42,912 nucleotides of DNA from Ruminococcus sp. UBA3767 (GTDB taxonomy: Bacteria > Bacillota > Clostridia > Oscillospirales > Ruminococcaceae): NCBI GenBank assembly GCA_002371625.1, contig DFFV01000103.1, positions 1 through 42,912 of the forward strand, in the 5' to 3' direction. The stretch's first letter is position 1. Each line of letters starts with the position of its first letter. Of this stretch, positions 6,406 to 13,947 are shown in pieces. The position numbers and the translations under genes were made by a program. The notes under the pieces were generated by a model, which saw nothing but the letters and a program-made list of their open reading frames with translations, was not told where the DNA came from and ran no database searches.

Positions 6406-6525
6406 TCAGTTTACGGAATAATACTTATTGAGCTTGGTCTTGAATATCTCCGTTACGAGATTTGCAGCAAACGCAGCGGCAAATACCGACAGAAAAACGA
6501 TCAGACATATCTTGAATGCTTTCAT
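6406..6525 (-). CDS. 39-residue single-helix membrane peptide
   Basis: Reading the minus strand from 6525 gives a 39-codon frame starting MKAFKICLIVFLSVFAAAF and ending YYSVN. Residues 1-5 carry two lysines, residues 6-23 are a hydrophobic helix, and the rest is a short amphipathic, basic segment. It could be a small membrane protein, or a signal peptide with a short secreted product. Support is strong for its size: GGAGG six bases before the ATG in good position, a sigma-A promoter with 17-base spacing upstream and a clean terminator 20 bases after the stop. No homologue is recognised. Confidence 0.72.
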   Translation of the reverse strand: MKAFKICLIVFLSVFAAAFAANLVTEIFKTKLNKYYSVN

Positions 6526-6595
6526 ATCCTCCACCATGCCTGCAGTATGCAGACACTTACTCCTTTCCACAGCTTTTAGTATTACCTATCCATCT

Positions 6596-6610
6596 TGTAT
6601 ACAGTATACA
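6596..6610. promoter_or_regulatory. Perfect palindrome overlapping the -10 of the 39-residue gene
   Basis: TGTATAC-A-GTATACA: seven-base arms around one base. The -10 hexamer (plus 6603-6608) lies inside it, so a bound protein would block RNA polymerase. Short TATAC palindromes of this kind are typical of GntR-family operators; the regulator is not in this window. Confidence 0.6.
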
Positions 6611-6631
6611 CTATTTCTCCCGATTTTTCAA
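6603..6631 (-). promoter_or_regulatory. Promoter of the 39-residue gene
   Basis: Minus strand: -35 TTGAAA (6626-6631), 17-base spacer, -10 TATACT (6603-6608). Confidence 0.75.
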
Positions 6632-6679
6632 GTCCCCTGAGTGATTTTTCACATTTATTGCGAACATAAAAAAAGTAAT

Positions 6680-6708
6680 TGCAAAATGGTTTGCGTTGTG
6701 GTATAATA
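6680..6708 (+). promoter_or_regulatory. Promoter of the flippase gene
   Basis: -35 TTGCAA (6680-6685), 17-base spacer, extended -10 TGGTATAAT (hexamer 6703-6708). The leader to the ATG at 6769 is 60 bases long with no clear structure. Confidence 0.8.
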
Positions 6709-6768
6709 GTATAGTGTTTTAATTCAGATAACTGATCATTTACCATTTTTTATACAGAGGTAGAGATA

Positions 6769-8715
6769 ATGTCAAAATCAAAAGCTCCCAGCAGCTACCG
6801 TAAGCTGTTTTCAAACACGCTTACCTTTGCAATAGGATCTTTCAGTTCTAAAATACTGGTATTTCTGCTTATACCTATATATACAAACGCTCTTTCTCAG
6901 TACGAGATGGGCTTTACCGACCTGCTCACGCAGATAGCGAACTGGGCTATCCCGATAGCTTCGATGACTATCGCTGAGGCTGTTATTCGCTTCGGACTGG
7001 ACAAGGCTTACGACAAAAAGGCAGTATTTACGGTAGGAAACATCGTTTGCTTAGCCGGACTTGCCGTTTTTGCGGTGATACAAAGCATCGTTATGCTTAC
7101 GGGCGTGGCGGACAGGTATCTGGGCGACTACGGCGTGATACTGTACCTGTACATCTTTATGTCGAGCATGAAAACGCTTTATTCGACCTATGTGCGTGCT
7201 ATGGAAAAGGTAACGCTTTTTGCGGTCAACGGTATTATTGCAACTGTTTTTACGCTGCTTTTCAACATTCTGTTCTTCTCGGTCTTCCCCAAGGATTTCA
7301 GATTTTTCGGCATAGGCGGCATTTTAAGCTCCCCTATCGCAAAATACCTGCTGGCTATAATCTTAGCAGACTTCATCTCAACGGTGTTCCTGCTGTTTGC
7401 CTGCAAGCTGTGGCAGCACTTTGACCTGCGCCGCTGGAACAGGGACCTTTTGCGTGTTATGCTGCAATACTCGGTGCCGCTGATACCTGCGCAGCTTTTG
7501 TGGCTGATAACAAACAGCTCGGATTCGTTCATGACCACTCACATAATGGGTGAGGATGCAAACGGCGTACTTTCTGCTGCTTACAAGATACCAAACATCG
7601 TGGCGACGGTATATCTGATGTTCGGGCAGGCGTGGAATATGTCGGCTATCACGGAGAATGATTCGGACGACCGTGACAAATTCTACGAAAAGGTGTTTGA
7701 TTTCAACCAGAGCCTTATCTACATTCTTGCCGCAGGCTGCCTGCTGATAATACAGCCGCTGACCTACATCATGATAGGCAAGAAGTTCCACGAATGTCTG
7801 CTGTACTCGCCGATACTTATTTATTCTTCGGTGTTCTCGTGCTTTACGACGTTCATGGGGTCGATATACATTGCAACAAAGCGCTCGGGGCGCTCGCTGG
7901 TAACAAGCCTTATTTCAGGCGTTGTGAACGTTGCGCTCAATATCATACTTATCCCCAGGATAGGTCTTTACGGTCCTGCGATATCAACTGTTGCGGCTTA
8001 TTTCTCGGTGTTCGTTGCAAGAACTATCGACTCGAAAAAGCTGATACCGTTTAAGATAGACTTCTTTAAAATGGTGATAAGCAACATTCTGCTTATCGCT
8101 ATGGTGCTGATAAACGTGAACACACCGGACTTTCTGAAATCATTCGATCTTTCGGATATTTTCATTGCGCTTTCGCTGCTTATGCTGTTCACGATGGTAT
8201 TCGTTTACAACGCAAAGTCGCTGAGCAGCCTGCTTTCAAGATTTTTGCCCAAGAGGATAGTTGAGCATTTTGAAAGCGCTTCATTTATAAAGGATACGCT
8301 TTCATTCCTTATCGTGATACTGCTGCTGGGTGCTGTCGGCGCAGGATTCCATTTCAGAGTTCTGCACCTTAACGAGGCTGCTGCGATACTTGTGGCGCTG
8401 GCAGCAGCACTGATAATGCTGAAAAAGCGCTGGTTCGGCTACTTTATGATCATTGTCCTGAGCTGCTACGTTTACACAAAGCAGGGATTCTTTGCAGCTG
8501 CGGTCAGCTTCCTGATAATGACGATACCGAGCATGGTAATGAAAAAAAGGCTGTGGGACATGATAGTTTCGGTCCTGCTCATAAGCGCAGTTGTCGGTCA
8601 TTATGTCCATGCGCTGTTTGTGGTATTGATCATCGCCGCATTTATCCCTTGCTTTATGCTGACTTATGCAAGCGAGATAAGGGAACTTATATACAAGCAC
8701 GTTTACAAACGGTAG
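6769..8715 (+). CDS. Wzx/MATE-fold polysaccharide flippase with extra C-terminal membrane region
   Basis: 648 residues. The start (YRKLFSNTLTFAIGSFSSK, then LIPIYTNALSQYEMG) is typical of the Wzx / polysaccharide biosynthesis protein family, which flips lipid-linked glycans across the membrane. About twelve to fourteen helices cover residues 12-490. The family usually ends near 450-500 residues; here a basic linker (about 490-510) is followed by roughly 150 more residues with four to six further helices that I cannot match to a family. No glycosyltransferase genes lie beside it, so it stands apart from a polysaccharide locus. Start: ATG at 6769 with AGAGGTAGAG upstream. Confidence 0.87.
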   Translation: MSKSKAPSSYRKLFSNTLTFAIGSFSSKILVFLLIPIYTNALSQYEMGFTDLLTQIANWAIPIASMTIAEAVIRFGLDKAYDKKAVFTVGNIVCLAGLAVFAVIQSIVMLTGVADRYLGDYGVILYLYIFMSSMKTLYSTYVRAMEKVTLFAVNGIIATVFTLLFNILFFSVFPKDFRFFGIGGILSSPIAKYLLAIILADFISTVFLLFACKLWQHFDLRRWNRDLLRVMLQYSVPLIPAQLLWLITNSSDSFMTTHIMGEDANGVLSAAYKIPNIVATVYLMFGQAWNMSAITENDSDDRDKFYEKVFDFNQSLIYILAAGCLLIIQPLTYIMIGKKFHECLLYSPILIYSSVFSCFTTFMGSIYIATKRSGRSLVTSLISGVVNVALNIILIPRIGLYGPAISTVAAYFSVFVARTIDSKKLIPFKIDFFKMVISNILLIAMVLINVNTPDFLKSFDLSDIFIALSLLMLFTMVFVYNAKSLSSLLSRFLPKRIVEHFESASFIKDTLSFLIVILLLGAVGAGFHFRVLHLNEAAAILVALAAALIMLKKRWFGYFMIIVLSCYVYTKQGFFAAAVSFLIMTIPSMVMKKRLWDMIVSVLLISAVVGHYVHALFVVLIIAAFIPCFMLTYASEIRELIYKHVYKR

Positions 8716-8737
8716 GTGCTTTATTCAACGGCAGATC

Positions 8738-8758
8738 TTCCCGATAACACGGGAATTT
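8738..8758 (+). terminator. Weak hairpin after the flippase gene
   Basis: TTCCCG / CGGGAA with a six-base loop followed by TTTG. The stem is short and the T run poor; it may only reduce read-through into the PC4-like gene. Confidence 0.35.
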
Positions 8759-8786
8759 GCATATATTCAGATCGGAGGTCTTTTTT

Positions 8787-9038
8787 ATGGCAGAACTTAA
8801 ATATGAGATCAAGGAGTATCTTGGTGTGCTTTCTGAAAACGCTAAGGGCTGGACTAAGGAGCTGAACCTTATCAGCTGGAACGAAAGAGAGCCTAAATAC
8901 GATATCAGAGAGTGGAATCCCGACCACACGAGAATGGGCAAGGGCGTTACGCTTTCGGCCGAGGAGTTTGAAAACCTCAGAAAACTTATGAACGGCGAGG
9001 AGATAGAGGACGACATTGACGAAGACAAGATACTTTGA
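8787..9038 (+). CDS. YdbC-like PC4/p15 domain nucleic-acid-binding protein
   Basis: 83 residues. LGVLSENAKGWTKELNLISW followed by REPKYDIREWNPDHTRMGKG is the core of the YdbC family, the bacterial relatives of the eukaryotic coactivator PC4, which bind single-stranded DNA as dimers. The C-terminus is acidic. The start is the ATG at 8787 with CGGAGG nine bases upstream. It is likely monocistronic or weakly coupled to the flippase gene; no good promoter is seen in the 71-base gap. Confidence 0.88.
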   Translation: MAELKYEIKEYLGVLSENAKGWTKELNLISWNEREPKYDIREWNPDHTRMGKGVTLSAEEFENLRKLMNGEEIEDDIDEDKIL

Positions 9039-9117
9039 GCAATTGTTACGAAAATGTAAAATGCCTCTTTTGTTAAAAATATCATCAATTGTTTATTCCA
9101 CGTTCATAATATCTTGC

Positions 9118-9143
9118 TATAATTTGTTTATGATTACAACAAA
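9118..9143 (+). promoter_or_regulatory. -10 element and possible operator of the ROK regulator gene
   Basis: TATAAT at 9118-9123, preceded by TTGC; the -35 is weak. Directly after it TTTGTT (9123-9128) and AACAAA (9138-9143) form an inverted repeat with a nine-base gap, of the type bound by ROK/XylR regulators, so autoregulation is possible. Confidence 0.4.
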
Positions 9144-9182
9144 AAGCCATACTATGATCAATAATACGGAGGCTTGAATAAT

Positions 9183-10436
9183 ATGGAACAACATGGAATA
9201 AGCAAACTGGATCTTAAAAGACGAAATCGTATGCAGGTCCTTAAAATACTCAAAACGAGAGGACCTACGTCAAGAATAGATATTGCCGGCACTCTTGAGC
9301 TTACAAGAGCAGCTGTTACGATCATTACAAACGAGATGATCGAGCAGGGCATTATCCAGGAGATAGGTGAATACAGACACGTCAGCGAGAAAGCTCCAAG
9401 AGGAAGAAAGAAGATCCTTATCGACATCAACCACCACTACAAGTTCGTTGTTGGCGTAAGCATCGAAGAAAACCTGCTGAGCGTTGGTCTTTCTACCCTT
9501 TCGGGCGCTGTGCTCGACAAGAGGAACGTTGAGATCACAAGCGATACAAAGTATGAACGTATCGAGGACTTTATCGCAAGCTCGGTAAAGGAGATCCTTT
9601 CGGACAACTGCCTGACCGAGCAGAATATCCTGGGTATCGGCTTTGGTATTTTCCCGACAATGTACGAAAGACTCGGTATAAAAATGGTGGATGCAGAGCC
9701 TGACTATTCTACTGCTTTTGCAAAGGTAAGAGAATTCACTCAGCTGCCGCTGGTTTTTGACAACTCGGTCAAGGGCACGGCTATGGCGAACATCGACTTC
9801 CAGAAAACTAAGGATCTCAATCGTCACAACATCGCTTTCCTGCACTACGGAAACACGATCCACTTCGTTGTTACAAACCTTAACGAGCCTATCGTTTCGT
9901 ATGACAACAGAACGAACTTTGTGGATAAGATGATAATAAATCCTAATGCGGACACAGTCTGCGAGTGCGGAAGAAGAGGCTGCGTTGAGAACGAGCTGAC
10001 TCCGATGGCTGTGGCAAGAAAGATAAAGGCTGTTTTCTCCGCTCAGGAGTCACCTTTCCTTTATGAAGCTGCAAGAGGCAACTTTGACAACGTTAATCCC
10101 GATATGCTCATCGCTGCTTACGAAAAGGGCGAAAAGAGCATTGTGGACATTATAAATGAAAGGTTCAGGCTGACGGCTGTGCTGCTGAACAACCTTTATT
10201 TCTCAACAAATCCGCAGAAAATAGTTCTTCACAACTTCAATTTCCGCACCGAAGCCGAGTTCCAGATGCTTAAATCTGCTATTACCGAGATCGGCGGTGC
10301 GCTTGTTGCAAGCAAGGTAGAACTTTCGATAATCGAGGACAAGCACAGATTCCTTTCGGGCTGTGCACTGGCGATAAGAGAGCTGTTCTTCAACAAGGGC
10401 GGTTTTGACACGCCTAAGGGCAAACAGGATAAATAA
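9183..10436 (+). CDS. ROK-family (NagC/XylR-type) transcriptional regulator
   Basis: 417 residues. An N-terminal winged helix (about 10-75, with RIDIAGTLELTRAAVTIITN as recognition part) is joined to a ROK sugar-binding domain. The zinc motif is present as CECGRRGCVE (about residues 260-269). The kinase-type nucleotide loops are degenerate, so a regulator, not a sugar kinase, is expected. The effector is probably a sugar or sugar phosphate. An in-frame TTG at 9174 is one base from the GGAGG, whereas the ATG at 9183 is ten bases away, so the latter is chosen. No transport or sugar genes adjoin it; the GH5 gene 3 kb away is the nearest candidate target. Confidence 0.9.
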   Translation: MEQHGISKLDLKRRNRMQVLKILKTRGPTSRIDIAGTLELTRAAVTIITNEMIEQGIIQEIGEYRHVSEKAPRGRKKILIDINHHYKFVVGVSIEENLLSVGLSTLSGAVLDKRNVEITSDTKYERIEDFIASSVKEILSDNCLTEQNILGIGFGIFPTMYERLGIKMVDAEPDYSTAFAKVREFTQLPLVFDNSVKGTAMANIDFQKTKDLNRHNIAFLHYGNTIHFVVTNLNEPIVSYDNRTNFVDKMIINPNADTVCECGRRGCVENELTPMAVARKIKAVFSAQESPFLYEAARGNFDNVNPDMLIAAYEKGEKSIVDIINERFRLTAVLLNNLYFSTNPQKIVLHNFNFRTEAEFQMLKSAITEIGGALVASKVELSIIEDKHRFLSGCALAIRELFFNKGGFDTPKGKQDK

Positions 10437-10450
10437 GCTGCTATTACACA

Positions 10451-10487
10451 AGAGCCGTATCAGATGTGATGCGGCTCTGTTTTTTTG
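10451..10487 (+). terminator. Terminator after the ROK gene
   Basis: AGAGCCG (10451-10457) / CGGCTCT (10472-10478), extended by ATC/GAT across one mismatch, followed by G and seven T. Confidence 0.88.
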
Positions 10488-10501
10488 TAAAAATGTGTTT
10501 A

Positions 10502-10533
10502 TTGGCGCAAAACCGCTTGATTTTTGGCGCAAA
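10502..10533 (+). repeat. Direct repeat TTGGCGCAAA flanking a -35 element
   Basis: Copies at 10502-10511 and 10524-10533, 22 bases apart, i.e. close to two helical turns. The -35 hexamer at 10517-10522 lies between them. This suggests a factor binding twice on the same face of the DNA at the promoter of the ExbB/ExbD operon. Confidence 0.5.
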
Positions 10534-10545
10534 GTGTGATATTAT
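10517..10545 (+). promoter_or_regulatory. Promoter of the ExbB/ExbD-patatin operon
   Basis: -35 TTGATT (10517-10522), 17-base spacer, extended -10 TGATATTAT (hexamer 10540-10545). It directly follows the ROK terminator and is the only promoter seen before the six genes that end at 15309. Confidence 0.75.
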
Positions 10546-10568
10546 GTAGGTTGGGGGTGAATGACCTG

Positions 10569-11081
10569 ATGAAGAGCTTTTTTTCGGTCATATTTATGAA
10601 CCTTTGGGGTTTTGACCTTATTATATTTCTGGTGGCTGTATTTACAGCGTTCGTTTACTATTCTACCAAGAATTCTGCTGAAAGGCTTTACAGAAAACTG
10701 CACCTTACGGTTTTCGTTCCCGATGCACGTTCATCGAGCATGGAGGCTGACAGCGAGGTTTCCAAGCTGAAGGAGACCGATGTGGTGGATATGCGTAACC
10801 ACACAGGCAAGCTGTATTCGCTGTTTGTGAACCTGACGGGAATATTCCCGCTGCTTGGCATTCTGGGAACGGTCATCTCACTGCTGGGCATGGTAAGCGA
10901 TATGAGCAATGTTCAGGGGAACTTCTACGGTGCGCTGACCTCGACCTTCTGGGGACTTATATTTTCGATAATCTTCAAGATACTCGACGGTGTCGTTGCC
11001 GCTAAGATAGAGGACAACGAAAAGAACGTTCAGCTTTTTCTTGAGCGCAACTCCGCTCAGGGCGTGCAGGCAAGGGAGTAA
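10569..11081 (+). CDS. MotA/TolQ/ExbB-type proton channel protein
   Basis: 170 residues, short for the family. Helix 1 is at about 16-31; a polar loop follows; helices 2 and 3 at about 88-110 and 119-142 contain LTGIFPLLGILGTVISLLGM and the GALTSTFWGL segment, the signature of MotA/TolQ/ExbB channels (small residues lining the pore, Thr in the last helix). With an ExbD partner such proteins form 5:2 proton-driven motors in the cell membrane. The start is the ATG at 10569 after GGGGGTGA; an in-frame GTG at 10557 overlaps that ribosome site. Three bases separate it from the ExbD-like gene. Confidence 0.87.
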   Translation: MKSFFSVIFMNLWGFDLIIFLVAVFTAFVYYSTKNSAERLYRKLHLTVFVPDARSSSMEADSEVSKLKETDVVDMRNHTGKLYSLFVNLTGIFPLLGILGTVISLLGMVSDMSNVQGNFYGALTSTFWGLIFSIIFKILDGVVAAKIEDNEKNVQLFLERNSAQGVQARE

Positions 11082-11084
11082 GCT

Positions 11085-11663
11085 ATGAACGGGTTTCGCA
11101 AGAACAAGGGCATAATTATAGAGCTGACAAGCCTGCTTGACATTATTATGATAATGCTGTTCTGGGTAATGCTAAACGTTTCAAACAATGCGCAGGATAT
11201 TGAAAAAAAGGCGCAGGAAAAAATAGACGAGGCAAACGCCAAAACAGTTCAGGCACAGCAGGATGCTCAGGAGCAGATAGATAAGATAAGGGAAGAAAAC
11301 AAGGCCACCGAGCTTGCCGCAAAGAATATGCAGGACGCTCTTGACGGGTTCAGCAGCGGCATGATGGTGAGCGTTGAGATGAGATACTCCGGCGGCAAGG
11401 ACGTTATTTACGTTTCACGCAATAATAGTGAGCCTACTGCTGTTGAAGTGAACGACAAACTGAACGAGGAGCTTTCAAAGGCGCTGGATTCATACGGGCT
11501 GACCAAGGATTCGATAATACTTGCGGCTTTTATGTACGACGGCGACAAGGTGCTTTACCGTGATGTCAACAAGGTGCTTGACACGCTCGGCAAAATAAAG
11601 GGCAACTATAAGAATATTTATTTTACGCAGATCAACACTACAAAGCAAAAAGGAGAGAATTAA
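11085..11663 (+). CDS. ExbD/TolR-like motor protein with coiled-coil insert
   Basis: 192 residues. One transmembrane helix at about 12-31 contains IELTSLLDIIMIMLFWVML, matching the ExbD/TolR pattern in which the single membrane aspartate (here Asp19) carries protons. Residues 37-90 are a long Ala/Gln/Glu/Lys coiled coil, not present in classical ExbD. The last hundred residues have the alternating strand/helix pattern of an ExbD periplasmic domain (EVNDKLNEELSKAL, then YRDVNKVLDTLGKI). It should pair with the channel protein encoded just before it. In a monoderm there is no outer membrane for it to energise, so the load is unknown. Confidence 0.8.
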   Translation: MNGFRKNKGIIIELTSLLDIIMIMLFWVMLNVSNNAQDIEKKAQEKIDEANAKTVQAQQDAQEQIDKIREENKATELAAKNMQDALDGFSSGMMVSVEMRYSGGKDVIYVSRNNSEPTAVEVNDKLNEELSKALDSYGLTKDSIILAAFMYDGDKVLYRDVNKVLDTLGKIKGNYKNIYFTQINTTKQKGEN

Positions 11664-11664
11664 A

Positions 11665-12201
11665 ATGAGTATTGAAAAGGATGTTGAAAAGAAATACATT
11701 GATGACCTGGAAAGACAGAACCAGAAGCTGAAAAAAAGAAAGAAAAAGCGTCTGCTGCTTTTGCTGCTGATACTTTTGCTGCTTGCTGCGGCTTTCCTGC
11801 TGCTTAATTTCCTGGGACTTGGTCTGGGTACAGGCAAAGGCTCAAAATCAAACGATTCAAACGCAGGCAAGGACGAGCCAAGCTCGGCTGCACAGGTAAC
11901 GACTACTGCCGAGCCAACGGTATATGTGGATATAAAGGTAAGCGGAAGCAGCTATATCTATCAGAATCAGGTCAAAACGCTTGAGGATTTAAAGTCTACC
12001 GTTTCTACGATGAAGGACAACGTTGTTATCCGCATTACAGACGATAATGCCACAAAGAACGCTATGGACGATCTGACAAATATGCTCACCGATTCAAAGC
12101 GCAGCTTTACAAGGACCGAGGATAACACATCTTCATCAACAGGCGAAAGCTCCGCAGACAGCTCGCTCAGCGACAGCTCATCGCAGAAAGATAACGACTA
12201 A
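11665..12201 (+). CDS. Single-pass protein with ExbD-like outer domain, third motor component
   Basis: 178 residues. A charged N-terminus (KKYIDDLERQNQKLKKRKKK) precedes one Leu-rich helix (about 29-50), a Ser/Gly/Thr linker, and a compact domain (about 85-150) reading VYVDIKVSGSSYIYQNQ, a Leu-Lys helix, VVIRITDDNATKNAMDDLTN. That arrangement resembles the ExbD/TolR outer domain, but the membrane helix lacks any acidic residue, so it cannot carry protons like Asp19 of the preceding protein. The tail is Ser/Asp-rich and disordered. The gene starts one base after the previous stop. The domain assignment is by eye and moderate; it may be a motor accessory. Confidence 0.7.
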   Translation: MSIEKDVEKKYIDDLERQNQKLKKRKKKRLLLLLLILLLLAAAFLLLNFLGLGLGTGKGSKSNDSNAGKDEPSSAAQVTTTAEPTVYVDIKVSGSSYIYQNQVKTLEDLKSTVSTMKDNVVIRITDDNATKNAMDDLTNMLTDSKRSFTRTEDNTSSSTGESSADSSLSDSSSQKDND

Positions 12202-12232
12202 GGAATAATCCCTGCGGAAAGGACATAGAATT

Positions 12233-13078
12233 ATGTTAGGTATTACTTTTGAGGGCGGCGCAAGCAGGACGATATACAGCTGCGGCATTATGGACGCACT
12301 GCTGGAGGAAAAGATATATGCGGATTACTGCATCGGCGTTTCGGCAGGCGCAGCCTTCGGAGTGAGCTACGCTTCAAAACAGATAGGAAGAAACCACACG
12401 CTTGCCACGCAGATCATGAACCGCAAGGAATATATGGGCGCAGGAAATATGCTTGACCCGAAAAACAGGTGCTACTACGGACTGAAATATGCTTACGACA
12501 CGGTGCCAAACAAGATACTTCCGTTTGACTACGAGGAGTTTGCAAAAAGCAGCGGTCTTTATGCGGTAGTTACAAATGTTAAAACGGGCAAGGCGGAATA
12601 CCTTAAAGTTCCGCCCGATGATAAAGAGTGGATGCTGCTAAGGGCGACCTGTGCGCTGCCGCTGCTTTTCCCGATGATAGAGATCGGCGGTCAAAAGTAT
12701 ATGGACGGCGGCATTGCGGATTCTATCCCCTACGAGCAGGCTGTAAAGGCAGGCTGTGACAAAAACATAATCGTGCTCACACGCCCGCTTGGATATGTTA
12801 AAAAGACGGAGGCTGTGACTAAGCTGGCTGCCGCAAGATACCGCAGGTACCCCGAGTTCTGCGAGGCTATGCTGACAAGAGCAGAAAGATACAACGAATG
12901 CATTGCACGGATAATGGAGCTTAAAGCACAGGGCAAGGTATTTGTTTTTACACCACGTTCGGCTTTCGGCGTTGGCAGGACGGAGAACGATCCGCAAAAG
13001 CTCGAAAGGCTTTACCGTCACGGCTACAACCACGCAAAATGGGCAATGAACGATCTGAAAAAATATCTTAACAGGTGA
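12233..13078 (+). CDS. Patatin-like phospholipase
   Basis: 281 residues, a single patatin domain. The nucleophile elbow is GVSAG (35-39, Ser37) and the catalytic Asp is in DGG (158-160); the N-terminal GITFEGGASRTIYSCG provides the oxyanion region, in which the usual GGG is EGG. The closest known group is the YjjU type of bacterial patatins. It probably hydrolyses phospholipid or other acyl esters at the inner face of the membrane; no signal peptide is present. GGAAAGGA lies upstream of the ATG at 12233. Its place between the motor genes and a membrane-linked phosphoesterase points to a lipid or envelope role, by inference. Confidence 0.88.
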   Translation: MLGITFEGGASRTIYSCGIMDALLEEKIYADYCIGVSAGAAFGVSYASKQIGRNHTLATQIMNRKEYMGAGNMLDPKNRCYYGLKYAYDTVPNKILPFDYEEFAKSSGLYAVVTNVKTGKAEYLKVPPDDKEWMLLRATCALPLLFPMIEIGGQKYMDGGIADSIPYEQAVKAGCDKNIIVLTRPLGYVKKTEAVTKLAAARYRRYPEFCEAMLTRAERYNECIARIMELKAQGKVFVFTPRSAFGVGRTENDPQKLERLYRHGYNHAKWAMNDLKKYLNR

Positions 13079-13082
13079 TACA

Positions 13083-13946
13083 ATGTCTTTAAAAACAGTT
13101 GGTGGTCTGCTTCTGACATTTGTCGGAGCAGGCTTTTTTCTTGTAAATAACAGAGAGGTGAAGGTCAGCAAGCGTGAGCTTTACTGCAGCAAGCTGCCCG
13201 AAAGCTTTGAGGGAAAAAAGCTGCTGATACTTTCAGACCTCCACAAAAAGCGCTACGGCGATAATTACAACAACATAATGCCCTACTGCGAGTGCGCAGA
13301 TCCTGACTATATCTTCTTTCTGGGTGACCTTTACAGCAGGGACGAAACAGACATGAAGCCAAAGGCGGCTTTTCTTGCAAGGCTCAGGGAGATAGCACCG
13401 ACATACTACATCATCGGCAACCACGAGCTTTTTCAGCCCGATTGTCTGCGTGCGCTTTGCATAAGGCTTGAAAAGCTGGGCGTGCAGGTGCTGCGCAACA
13501 GAAAAGTTACACTCAGCCGTGAAGGACAGGAGATAGACCTTTACGGTTTGCAGCTGCCGCTGAGATACTACATCAACAGCGACTGGAGCTACCGTGGCCT
13601 GCCTGTTCCGACGGTGGAATACCTTGAAAAATGCCTTGGCAAGCCAGATAAGGACAGGTGCAGTTTTCTGCTGGCACACGATCCGTTCTTTTTTGAAAGC
13701 TATGCTCGCTGGGGCGCTGATGTGACTTTTTCGGGACACTGCCACGGGGGTATAGTAAGAATGCCGATAGTCGGCGGACTGCTTTCTCCCGAGAGAAAGT
13801 TTTTCCCGAAATACACAAAGGGCATTTACAAAAGCGAGCTGTTCGGCGAGGACAGAAAGCTGGTAGTTACCGCAGGGCTGGGAAAATTCAGGGTGAACAA
13901 CCCCTCGGAAGTGCTTGTGTGCACACTCAGAAAAGGAAGTGAATGA
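13083..13946 (+). CDS. Membrane-linked metallophosphoesterase
   Basis: 287 residues. The five metal-binding motifs of calcineurin-type phosphoesterases are in order: SDLH (51-54), GDL (81-83), GNHE (112-115), AHD (198-200) and GHCHGG (218-223). An N-terminal hydrophobic helix (about 5-21) would anchor it, as in YkuE- and YaeI-like enzymes that act on envelope lipids such as UDP-diacylglucosamine or on cyclic nucleotides. The substrate is not determined. Gaps of four and one bases to its neighbours place it in the same operon as the patatin and the dipeptidase. Confidence 0.9.
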   Translation: MSLKTVGGLLLTFVGAGFFLVNNREVKVSKRELYCSKLPESFEGKKLLILSDLHKKRYGDNYNNIMPYCECADPDYIFFLGDLYSRDETDMKPKAAFLARLREIAPTYYIIGNHELFQPDCLRALCIRLEKLGVQVLRNRKVTLSREGQEIDLYGLQLPLRYYINSDWSYRGLPVPTVEYLEKCLGKPDKDRCSFLLAHDPFFFESYARWGADVTFSGHCHGGIVRMPIVGGLLSPERKFFPKYTKGIYKSELFGEDRKLVVTAGLGKFRVNNPSEVLVCTLRKGSE

Positions 13947-13947
13947 T

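Noticed and set aside
10569..13078. Zorya-type or CBASS-type defence system (motor proteins plus patatin)
   Set aside because: Zorya needs a ZorB with an OmpA-like peptidoglycan-binding domain and ZorC/D or ZorE partners, and patatin effectors of CBASS need a CD-NTase. None is present, and the neighbours are housekeeping-like hydrolases.
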